Below, piece by piece: positions 1 through 5,491 of a DNA stretch of 5,491 nt. How positions within the stretch are numbered: position 1 is the stretch's first letter; each line of letters starts with the position of its first letter. The notes under the pieces were generated by a model. That model was not told the DNA's origin. It searched no databases and worked only from the letters and a program-made list of their open reading frames with translations. Origin of the DNA: Acidobacteriaceae bacterium (lineage in GTDB: Bacteria; Acidobacteriota; Terriglobia; Bryobacterales; Bryobacteraceae); the NCBI GenBank assembly GCA_019239585.1, contig JAFAZU010000677.1, positions 1 through 5,491 of the forward strand. Reading direction: 5' to 3'. Made by a program: the position numbers and the translations under genes.

Positions 1-1043
1 TCGATTACGTGCTCTCGCAACTGAAGCGCGCCATTGAACACCGCCGCTTGCTGCGCAAAAGCCGATCCACTTTGATTGACGCCGGAAATGGAGAAAATGC
101 TGCGATGGTAGGCCACAGTCCGGCCATGCAGCGCGTTTATAAGCTGATCGGGCAAGTGGCTGGATCGGATGCTACAGTTCTGGTGCGCGGCGAATCCGGA
201 ACGGGTAAAGAGCTGGTGGTCAATGCCGTTCACGAGAACAGTTCGCGAGAGCATGGCCCACTGCTGAAAGTAAATTGCGCCGCTATCCCGGAAACCCTGC
301 TTGAATCGGAGCTGTTCGGACACGAAAAGGGAGCCTTTACCCATGCTCTTTACCGGCGGGTGGGGCGCTTTGAAGAAGCTAACGGCGGCACTTTGTTTCT
401 TGACGAAATCGCAGAGCTAGCGCCTCCCCTGCAGGCAAAGCTGCTGCGCGTCGTGCAGGAGCGAGTGATTGAGAGATTAGGCTCCAATACGCCGATTTCA
501 GTTAATATTCGGCTGATAACAGCCACTTCCAAGAACCTGGAGCAGGCCGTTGCCGAAGGGCGATTTCGGGAAGATCTGTACTACCGTTTGAATGTTGTCG
601 CCGTTTCCCTGCCTACCCTGCGTGAAAGGAAACAAGACATTCCCGCGCTCGTGCAACACTTTCTGCGGCGCAGCGGACAGCCGGTTTCCATTACGCCCGC
701 TGCCCTGTCCCTTTTGTGCGAGTACCACTGGCCGGGGAACGTTCGGGAATTGGAAAACACGATTGCCCGAGCGTTAGTACTGGCACGGGGAAACCTGATT
801 GACAGCTCAGAAATCCTGCTGCTGAACAACAGACAGGAAAATGATAAAGAAAACTGGGCCGCTCTCGTACCGCTCAGAAATGGATGGAAAAACAATCTGG
901 AAGCTCTCGAGAAGGCATTAATAGAACGGGCGCTGGCGGAGGCAGGCGGGAACAAATCCAAAGCGGCGGAACTGCTCGGCATTCACCGCCGGCTGCTGTA
1001 TGAAAAACTGCGGCAGTATGGGCTGGAGCAGACGGGCGAGTAG
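1..1043 (+). CDS. Sigma-54-dependent NtrC-family transcriptional activator (5'-truncated by window edge)
   Basis: Activates sigma-54 RNA polymerase by ATP hydrolysis after binding an upstream enhancer; cytoplasmic. The frame is open to the left edge (first full codon at 3), so the GTG at 9 is probably an internal valine. Counting residues from that GTG, the AAA+ domain spans about 33-260: Walker A GESGTGKE (61-68), the sigma-54 contact loop as GAFTHA (108-113, usually GAFTGA), Walker B GGTLFLDE (126-133), arginine-finger region RFREDLYYRLN (185-195) and sensor II WPGNVRELEN (241-250). Sensor I reads TATS where TATN is usual. A Fis-type helix-turn-helix closes the protein (about 299-340, GGNKSKAAELLGIHRR). 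The first visible residues look like the last receiver helix plus linker of a response regulator, but the receiver itself is not visible. The linker before ITPAAL (about 222-227) is shorter than in typical relatives. Family assignment is secure; target genes are unknown. Confidence 0.95.
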   Translation, partial: DYVLSQLKRAIEHRRLLRKSRSTLIDAGNGENAAMVGHSPAMQRVYKLIGQVAGSDATVLVRGESGTGKELVVNAVHENSSREHGPLLKVNCAAIPETLLESELFGHEKGAFTHALYRRVGRFEEANGGTLFLDEIAELAPPLQAKLLRVVQERVIERLGSNTPISVNIRLITATSKNLEQAVAEGRFREDLYYRLNVVAVSLPTLRERKQDIPALVQHFLRRSGQPVSITPAALSLLCEYHWPGNVRELENTIARALVLARGNLIDSSEILLLNNRQENDKENWAALVPLRNGWKNNLEALEKALIERALAEAGGNKSKAAELLGIHRRLLYEKLRQYGLEQTGE

Positions 1044-1059
1044 AGCACGACAGACCAGA

Positions 1060-2229
1060 CTATGCCAAACAGCGCACGAGAAGCAGTGTCCTATCGTCGG
1101 TGATCGGCCCGAACGATTGCGAGCGGTTCATGATAACCCTAGCTGTCTCTGGCAATGGCTTACCTGGAGAATCAGCCAATGCTTCTTCGATGTGCTGCAT
1201 GCCTAACTCCCGGCCTTGCCGGTCGAAGATTTCCGTTAACCCGTCTGTGACCATGGCGAAAACATCCCCCGGCTCGTACGCGACGGTCGCGCTGTCGAAT
1301 CCAACTTTGGGCAACATGCCGATGGGGAAATTCTCCACTGTGCAGCGCTCCACAGAGCGGTTGACGTTGCGGTAATGCAGAATCGGCAAATGTCCCGCGA
1401 GTGAAAAGCGCAGCAGACCATCACCCGCGCTGGCCACATACGCAAATGTGGCATAGGTATTGGTAGTAGTCAGCGGCTGCAGCACTTCGTTAAGGCTGGA
1501 AAGGATGCCATCATCACTGGGCCCCAAAGTACACACGCGCATACGCACTGCCGATTTCACCATGCTCATCAGCACCCCTGCCGGTACGCCATGGCCCGAC
1601 ACGTCCGCAATGTAAGCGAAAAAGCGGTCTTTGGTACTTACTACATCGAGCAGATCGCCGCCCACGGTACCGCTCGGCACTGAGATTCCGTAGAACTCAA
1701 AAGTAGTTGACTTGAACTGGATCGTGGGAACAAGCTGGCTTTGAATAGCGGACGCCAGTTGGATTTCTGTGTGGGCGGCAAAGAACCGCTTGCCCTCCTT
1801 ACGGAAAAATGCAAGAAACAAGCTGTAAGCAGCTACTATGCACAACGTAGTGACTGCACCATGCAGTCTAAGATGGTTTTGCAGCTCTCGGACGGTAAGT
1901 GCGTGCGGGGGATGAGAATAAACTGCTTTCGTAATACTGTTTACAACTAAGAACTGCAGGACTATCGTTAGGGCAAACAGTTTGAGCATACGCCGTGTGC
2001 CGCTCAGCGCCCAAAGAATCGCCATAAAAGCAGTCATCAACGTCGAGTACGCAAAAGTCCACGGAGTGGAGATTTCAGCATTCATGCTGTCCACCACTGC
2101 TCCGATAGCCGCGAACAAACAGGCAATTGCCAGCAGGAACAGAGCCGTTGATCCAAGCGGCATGGTGCGGAAGATTTCCGCCCTGGCTTTCCAGCCTGGA
2201 AATAGAGTTTTTCCTCCGAGCAATTTCAT
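1060..2229 (-). CDS. Membrane-anchored PP2C/SpoIIE-type serine phosphatase
   Basis: Protein of 389 residues. The N-terminal part has about four hydrophobic segments (roughly 27-47, 57-76, 81-97, 124-142). A short linker (about 145-165) leads into a cytoplasmic SpoIIE/RsbU-type PP2C phosphatase domain (about 165-388). Metal-binding aspartate motifs are all present: GGDLLDV (190-196), ADVSGHG (208-214), TDG (328-330) and DDRT (378-381); LAGH (277-280) also fits the family. Such enzymes usually remove phosphate from serine or threonine of anti-anti-sigma (STAS) proteins in partner-switching circuits; no such partner is visible here. No HAMP, PAS or GAF sensor is evident, so the membrane part may be the sensor. 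It is third in the exosortase operon, 21 bases after epsI-like. The ATG at 2229 lacks a clear Shine-Dalgarno sequence and sits inside a stem-loop, which suggests translational coupling. A second in-frame ATG at 2163 (residue 23) would still keep all membrane segments. Confidence 0.93.
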   Translation of the reverse strand: MKLLGGKTLFPGWKARAEIFRTMPLGSTALFLLAIACLFAAIGAVVDSMNAEISTPWTFAYSTLMTAFMAILWALSGTRRMLKLFALTIVLQFLVVNSITKAVYSHPPHALTVRELQNHLRLHGAVTTLCIVAAYSLFLAFFRKEGKRFFAAHTEIQLASAIQSQLVPTIQFKSTTFEFYGISVPSGTVGGDLLDVVSTKDRFFAYIADVSGHGVPAGVLMSMVKSAVRMRVCTLGPSDDGILSSLNEVLQPLTTTNTYATFAYVASAGDGLLRFSLAGHLPILHYRNVNRSVERCTVENFPIGMLPKVGFDSATVAYEPGDVFAMVTDGLTEIFDRQGRELGMQHIEEALADSPGKPLPETARVIMNRSQSFGPITDDRTLLLVRCLA

Positions 2230-2248
2230 AGATACGCTGATCTATGAA
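2225..2248 (-). promoter_or_regulatory. Stem-loop covering the phosphatase start codon
   Basis: Perfect 9-bp inverted repeat, arms TTCATAGAT and ATCTATGAA around a 6-base loop (CAGCGT on the coding strand). It starts two bases after the TAG of the upstream EpsI-family gene, and its 3' arm contains the ATG of the phosphatase gene (2227-2229). There is no following T-run, so it does not look like an intrinsic terminator. In mRNA it would hide the initiation site; a ribosome ending translation of the upstream gene should open the 5' arm. The repeat is directly visible; the regulatory role is inferred. Confidence 0.55.
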
Positions 2249-2250
2249 TC

Positions 2251-2907
2251 CTACGCTGGCAGGTAATTCTTGAGAGGTTCGAAGAAGCTTTGCACGAAGG
2301 AAATACCCGTTTCCGCGGCTTCCTTCAGGTTTCCGTCAGCAACATTGACAACCACACGTACCAGGGCCGTATCGCTTCGGTTATACCGGATCGCATCGGC
2401 AACCGTATAGATCTTGGCGGAGTACTCGCTGGCGATTACGCGATTGCGCGCCTGGTACCAGTAGAAAACAATGCTTTGATTCTGGCCGCGCGACACGACG
2501 TATTGATTAACCCGGATCGGTTTTGCTTCGCCTGGAATTGAAATCTCGGCTATTCCGGATTGCGTTGATGTCCAGCCACTACCGGGAAGACAATTTTTCG
2601 GGGAATGCGGGACTTTGCCGGTCCGCTGCGTTTCAAAGTAGGCAACGAAGAGAGTCGCGGCCTTGCCGGTCTGCTTATCGACATAAACACGCGACAGGAT
2701 ATCGTCCGCGTTGAGTATCTTTAAAGTCTCCTCGTCCAGTTTGCTGTCCTCCGCCATCGTCCAACTATTGCTGGGAAGGGTGAAGTTTTCAAGTAGTTTA
2801 TGCCCGGGAACATTTTCTCGACGGGAGAAGCCGTAAAAGAGCGATGCCTGCGCCAGCAATACAACCGTAAGAATCCGTGCGCTGCGCGACTTGAAGAACC
2901 CTGTCAT
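2251..2907 (-). CDS. epsI: EpsI-family exosortase-associated protein (DUF3485-like)
   Basis: Protein of 218 residues from the ATG at 2907. One N-terminal hydrophobic segment (about 11-27), preceded by Lys/Arg residues, should act as membrane anchor or uncleaved signal, leaving the rest periplasmic. The hallmark is CLPGSGW (106-112), matching the C-x-PG-G-W signature of the EpsI family, followed by a typical stretch with FYWYQ (148-152) and a C-terminal segment rich in basic residues and Val (about 153-190). EpsI proteins accompany exosortases, as a separate gene or a C-terminal fusion, in exopolysaccharide and protein-sorting loci; their biochemical role is unsettled. The ATG at 2907 is preferred over an upstream TTG (2940) because it lies 4 bases after the exosortase stop and has GGGAAGG 9 bases upstream (2917-2923, inside the exosortase 3' end). 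Tight spacing implies cotranscription and linked function. Confidence 0.87.
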   Translation of the reverse strand: MTGFFKSRSARILTVVLLAQASLFYGFSRRENVPGHKLLENFTLPSNSWTMAEDSKLDEETLKILNADDILSRVYVDKQTGKAATLFVAYFETQRTGKVPHSPKNCLPGSGWTSTQSGIAEISIPGEAKPIRVNQYVVSRGQNQSIVFYWYQARNRVIASEYSAKIYTVADAIRYNRSDTALVRVVVNVADGNLKEAAETGISFVQSFFEPLKNYLPA

Positions 2908-2911
2908 AGAA

Positions 2912-3790
2912 TTAAGCCTTCCCGAACCTTTTTGCCGCAAAGTTAAGCAGCCGATGCGTGATGATCAGCGCAACGAGCGCCACTACAAATACGATATAAC
3001 CTTCTGCTTCATGATAAGCGCCTCTGGCCAACTCCGTATTGATTTCAGAAAGCAAACCGGTGATGGCCACCCGGACTCCATTTGCGCCAATCGCGATGGG
3101 AATCGTGGCAAGGAGCAACGCCCATCTCATCCATACGCGCTTATCCGTGAAGTAGGCGTAAACCAGTGACAAAAATCCTAATGAAAGGAGCGACCGGATA
3201 CCGCTACACGCTTCCGCAATATCCAGCGTCTGACTGGGCAGTTGCAGGGTATTGCCCGCTCGTAGCACGGGGATACCCATCAAGCCAATCATAATTTCAC
3301 CCAGTTGACTAGCCAGCATCTGCAAACGCAAAGTCAGCGCCGCATAAATAATGGCAGGGATAGGAATCATGAACAGCAGCAGGGCAAAAGGAAACAGCAG
3401 AATTTTGATCCAGCGCGTGCCGCCGAGGTAAAGAACGGTTCCGAATAAGGCAATCAGAAAAGACAGCCGGGCAGTAAACAGTTCCGCGCCGAGCGTGGCT
3501 ACTAAGGATTGCAGGGCCGCCCAAATAACCAGGACCAAACCCCATCCGTTTGGCTGTCGCGGAGTAGCCAGCAAAGCCGCCCGGCGCTGCCAAACAATAT
3601 AGCCAGCAATAATGGGCACCAAAAATCCATGCCCCATGTTTTCGTCACTGGCCCACTGCACGCCCATACGGTACAAAATGGGCGCGTAACAAATTATTAA
3701 CAGGGCACCGAACCAAGCAACTGGCTGCCAAGCAAACTTAGCAGATGAGGCCGGAGCCTGTACAGGAGGAGCAACAGGCGCGCTTACCAT
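2912..3790 (-). CDS. Exosortase/archaeosortase-family transpeptidase
   Basis: Polytopic inner-membrane protein of 292 residues with about eight hydrophobic segments (roughly 24-41, 54-68, 82-101, 108-123, 128-150, 200-214, 221-236, 262-279). Exosortases recognise a C-terminal tripartite sorting signal (PEP-CTERM or a variant) on exported proteins and cleave it. The three conserved active-site residues are present: Cys195 in EACSGIRS (193-200), Arg240 in NGVR (237-240) and His260 in YHEAEG (259-264). The N-terminal family feature is recognisable as HGFLVP (54-59). A Pro/Ala-rich tail of about 18 residues precedes the first membrane segment. The ATG at 3790 is supported by AGGTGA about 10 bases upstream (3801-3806). 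It is the first gene of a three-gene minus-strand operon. The subtype (XrtA, B, D and others) cannot be set from what I see, and no substrate with a sorting tail is in the window. Confidence 0.93.
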   Translation of the reverse strand: MVSAPVAPPVQAPASSAKFAWQPVAWFGALLIICYAPILYRMGVQWASDENMGHGFLVPIIAGYIVWQRRAALLATPRQPNGWGLVLVIWAALQSLVATLGAELFTARLSFLIALFGTVLYLGGTRWIKILLFPFALLLFMIPIPAIIYAALTLRLQMLASQLGEIMIGLMGIPVLRAGNTLQLPSQTLDIAEACSGIRSLLSLGFLSLVYAYFTDKRVWMRWALLLATIPIAIGANGVRVAITGLLSEINTELARGAYHEAEGYIVFVVALVALIITHRLLNFAAKRFGKA

Positions 3791-3800
3791 GAATAGATTT

Positions 3801-3808
3801 TCACCTTT
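3801..3808 (-). promoter_or_regulatory. Ribosome binding site of the exosortase gene
   Basis: On the minus strand this reads AAAGGTGA, with the AGGTGA core about 10 bases before the ATG at 3790. It is the clearest Shine-Dalgarno sequence of the operon and supports that start. Confidence 0.6.
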
Positions 3809-3829
3809 AGTTAATCACAATGTCCAGAT

Positions 3830-3845
3830 CGCAAATTAGTTTGCG
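3830..3845. promoter_or_regulatory. 16-base palindrome in the divergent intergenic region, possible operator
   Basis: CGCAAATTAGTTTGCG has perfect 6-base arms (CGCAAA and TTTGCG) around TTAG. It lies between the exosortase gene and the S55 gene, which are transcribed away from each other. It overlaps the expected transcription start of the proposed leftward promoter, a typical repressor position. The symmetry is plain; protein binding is inferred, and the sequence does not match an operator I can name. Confidence 0.4.
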
Positions 3846-3850
3846 GAACA

Positions 3851-3880
3851 ATAATAAATGTGAATACGAAGTCCTGTCGC
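3851..3880 (-). promoter_or_regulatory. Candidate sigma-70-type promoter for the exosortase operon
   Basis: On the minus strand a GCGACA box (3875-3880, four of six matches to TTGACA) and a TATTAT box (3851-3856, five of six matches to TATAAT) are separated by 18 bases. Transcription would begin near 3844 and leave a leader of about 55 bases. The AT-rich block ATAATAA could also serve as a -10 element in the other direction (AATAAT, 3850-3855), but no good matching -35 box is seen there. Confidence 0.3.
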
Positions 3881-5491
3881 TTGGGATTTGAGGGTCGATT
3901 GAAATGGCTGGCTCTGTTATGCTTCTGCATTTTTCCTCATCTCAGCTTTGCGCAAGCGTTTTTTCCCTTAAAAGACGTCCGTCCCGGTCTCCAGGGTACT
4001 GGGCGCACTGTTTTCAACGGCAACCACATCGAAGAGTTCCAGGTCCAAATCCTCGGTGTCCTTGAAAACCTCACTCCAAAGCAAACTATCATCCTGGCCA
4101 GACTCAGCGGCGGTCCACTCGAGCGGACTGGCGTCATGCAAGGCATGAGCGGCAGCCCCGTGTACGTGGACGGAAAGCTCCTGGGTGCGATTGCTCTCGG
4201 GTTTCCCTTCTCCAAAGAGCCTATTGCCGGCATCCAGCCCATTGAACAAATGATCGCAGATTCTCCCTTCACCCGTCAGGGGCAGGGCGGAATGACGCCG
4301 CTCTTCGGAGAACGTCACCAGGACTCGCCTTCAACCGTCGCCACAAACCAGCCGCCTCCCTCTTTCTCTATCGGCAATTTGGCTGAAATCTTTACTCCCC
4401 TTTCACTATCAGGTTTTACACCACGCACAGTTCAGGCTTTTGCCGCCGAATTTCATAAGCTTGGCTTGGACCCTCAGCAAGGAGTGTCCGCCGGCAGCCC
4501 TAAATCTCCCAGCCTGACCGGGACGGTGCTGCCGGGCTCCATGATCAGCGTTCAACTTTTGACTGGGGATATGGCCATCAGCGCCGACGGCACTGTTACC
4601 CATGTTGATGGCAAGCATGTGTACGCTTTCGGACATCGCTTTCTCGACTCCGGTGGAACGGATCTGCCTTTTGCCCGCGCTGACGTCGTGGCACTGCTGC
4701 CTACGCTGAACTCTTCATTTAAGCTCTCTGCTGCGCGGGAATGGGTAGGTAGTATTACGAGCGACCGCTCGACCGCAATTGCCGGTGAGATCGGACGTCC
4801 TGCTCGCATGATTCCTTTAACCATTTCCGTGAATTCAGCTGATACCAGCACGCACAAATATCAAATGCAGGTAGTGAATGACCGCTTGCTGACCCCGTTT
4901 ATCGTTCAAACAGCGCTTTTTTCGACAGTGGATGCTACGGAACGTACGCTGGGAGCTGGCACCTTGCGTCTACGGGGGCAGGTGGAGTTCGAGGGATCAC
5001 TTCCGCCGCTTACGATTCGCGACATTTTTGTGAGCGATAGCGGTTTGGCGCAGGGTGCCTCGGTCAACGCTGTGGTGCCGCTGGGATTTATCCAGGGGTC
5101 CGGTTTCAAAGAGCTTCGCATGAAGAGTATCCGTTACGACCTCCAGCAGGTTGAGCGAAAACGTCAGTTGCACGTTGCGCAAGCCTGGACCTCGCATAAT
5201 GAAGTTCACGCGGGCGACTCGGTTGAGATCACTGCTTTGCTGCAAGGAGAGGATGGGCTTGAAATGACACGCACGGCGACCTACCGGGTACCCATCGGCG
5301 CTCCGAATGGCCCTTTAAATTTCACGGTGAGCGATGCCATTACAGTGAATGCGCCGGATTTTGCGGGCATCAACCAATCTTCGCTGCACTCGCCCGAACA
5401 GGTAATTGCCGTCCTAAATGCCTATCGCGGCAGCGAAGCGGCTTACGTCCGTGTCTGGCGACAGCTACCTTCATTTACCATCTCCGGTCCG
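3860..5491 (+). CDS. Secreted SpoIVB-like (S55) peptidase-domain protein, 3'-truncated by window edge
   Basis: The frame is open to the right edge (544 codons, no stop). A signal peptide is evident: basic start, hydrophobic core WLALLCFCIFPHLSFA (16-31), cleavage probably near AQA (31-33). The mature protein opens with PLKDVRPGLQGTGRTVF (36-52), then GVMQGMSGSPVYVDGKLLGA (91-110), carrying the S55 active-site motif GMSGSP with Ser97. A histidine motif HVYAFGHRFLDSG follows, with His259. In Bacillus SpoIVB the histidine block precedes the serine block, so the order is reversed here. No PDZ domain is recognisable. The region after about 300 looks beta-rich and has no motif I can name. No ATG is available before the signal peptide; GTG 3860 is used, but TTG 3899 with GAGG five bases upstream (3890-3893) would also leave a good signal peptide. 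Divergent from the exosortase operon. Whether it is an active protease is unproven. Confidence 0.88.
   Translation, partial: MNTKSCRLGFEGRLKWLALLCFCIFPHLSFAQAFFPLKDVRPGLQGTGRTVFNGNHIEEFQVQILGVLENLTPKQTIILARLSGGPLERTGVMQGMSGSPVYVDGKLLGAIALGFPFSKEPIAGIQPIEQMIADSPFTRQGQGGMTPLFGERHQDSPSTVATNQPPPSFSIGNLAEIFTPLSLSGFTPRTVQAFAAEFHKLGLDPQQGVSAGSPKSPSLTGTVLPGSMISVQLLTGDMAISADGTVTHVDGKHVYAFGHRFLDSGGTDLPFARADVVALLPTLNSSFKLSAAREWVGSITSDRSTAIAGEIGRPARMIPLTISVNSADTSTHKYQMQVVNDRLLTPFIVQTALFSTVDATERTLGAGTLRLRGQVEFEGSLPPLTIRDIFVSDSGLAQGASVNAVVPLGFIQGSGFKELRMKSIRYDLQQVERKRQLHVAQAWTSHNEVHAGDSVEITALLQGEDGLEMTRTATYRVPIGAPNGPLNFTVSDAITVNAPDFAGINQSSLHSPEQVIAVLNAYRGSEAAYVRVWRQLPSFTISGP
3890..3893 (+). promoter_or_regulatory. 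Possible Shine-Dalgarno for an alternative TTG start of the S55 gene
   Basis: GAGG lies five bases before an in-frame TTG at 3899-3901. Starting there gives a 20-residue signal peptide beginning MKWLALL. The longer GTG start at 3860 has only a weak GGA at 12 bases. This site could therefore decide the real start. Confidence 0.35.

Noticed and set aside
350..982. Minus-strand open frames within the activator gene, the longest at 581-982
   Set aside because: Antisense to conserved AAA+ motifs; low-complexity Ser/Arg/Phe-rich translations.
1111..1129. Possible terminator hairpin GAAC...GTTC downstream of the activator gene
   Set aside because: Only 4-bp arms, no T-run, and located inside the phosphatase coding sequence.
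2167..2181. Small inverted repeat GCGGAA-GAT-TTCCGC near the second ATG of the phosphatase gene
   Set aside because: Lies inside the coding region, has only 6-base arms, and fits chance occurrence; it would matter only if ATG 2163 were the true start.
1741..2266. Plus-strand open frames at 1741-1950 and 1982-2266
   Set aside because: Antisense to the membrane part of the phosphatase gene and overlapping its start; no features of real proteins.
2908..2940. Extended EpsI start at TTG 2940, overlapping the exosortase end
   Set aside because: The ATG at 2907 has a better ribosome site and gives a normal membrane anchor; the extra 11 residues resemble no targeting sequence.
4688..4703. TGGCAC element resembling a sigma-54 -24 box, also at 781 and 4957
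   Set aside because: No TTGC-type -12 element at the required spacing, and the positions are inside genes.
3937..4857. Open frames on the minus strand opposite the S55 gene (3937-4272, 3968-4318, 4409-4636, 4552-4857)
   Set aside because: They lie wholly antisense to a strong, motif-bearing plus-strand gene and show no recognisable protein features.
4906..5245. Minus-strand open frames at 4906-5121 and 4997-5245
   Set aside because: Antisense shadows of the continuous S55 reading frame, with no domain-like content.
2912..5491. Search for a PEP-CTERM-type substrate tail (short motif, membrane segment, basic end) in the visible proteins
   Set aside because: No encoded protein ends this way; the S55 protein's C-terminus is outside the window, so it cannot be excluded but has no support.

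Overview
The window holds five protein genes in dense bacterial DNA of intermediate G+C. I see no RNA genes, insertion sequences, CRISPR arrays or long repeats. The gene mix suggests a Gram-negative environmental bacterium, most likely Acidobacteriota: an exosortase with an EpsI-type partner, a large secreted SpoIVB-like (S55) protein, a multi-pass SpoIIE phosphatase and an NtrC-type activator. The phylum assignment is inferred from gene content only.

Layout. (1) Positions 1-1043, plus strand: the 3' part of a sigma-54-dependent activator, with the AAA+ domain and Fis-type helix-turn-helix; its N-terminus lies outside the window. (2) Positions 1060-3790, minus strand: a three-gene cluster read from right to left, exosortase (2912-3790), EpsI-family protein (2251-2907) and membrane-anchored PP2C/SpoIIE phosphatase (1060-2229). 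Gaps are 4 and 21 bases, so this is very probably one operon. It converges on the activator gene with only 16 bases between the stop codons. (3) Positions 3791-3859: a short AT-rich divergent intergenic region with a 16-base palindrome and promoter-like boxes. (4) Positions 3860-5491, plus strand: a secreted S55-peptidase-like protein that runs off the right end.

How the genes may work together. Exosortases are membrane transpeptidase-like cysteine enzymes that process C-terminal sorting signals (PEP-CTERM and relatives) on exported proteins. EpsI-family proteins are frequent partners in exosortase and exopolysaccharide loci. The phosphatase would add a regulatory output, because SpoIIE-type PP2C enzymes usually dephosphorylate anti-anti-sigma factors. 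The divergent S55 protein is exported and could be a regulatory protease or an envelope factor. No sorting substrate, anti-anti-sigma factor or polysaccharide gene is visible here, so the functional links are inference.

The most interesting signals are: a perfect 9-bp stem-loop between the EpsI and phosphatase genes that buries the phosphatase start codon; an S55 protein whose serine motif precedes its histidine motif, the reverse of Bacillus SpoIVB; a GAFTHA in place of GAFTGA in the sigma-54-contact loop of the activator; and the palindrome in the divergent promoter region.
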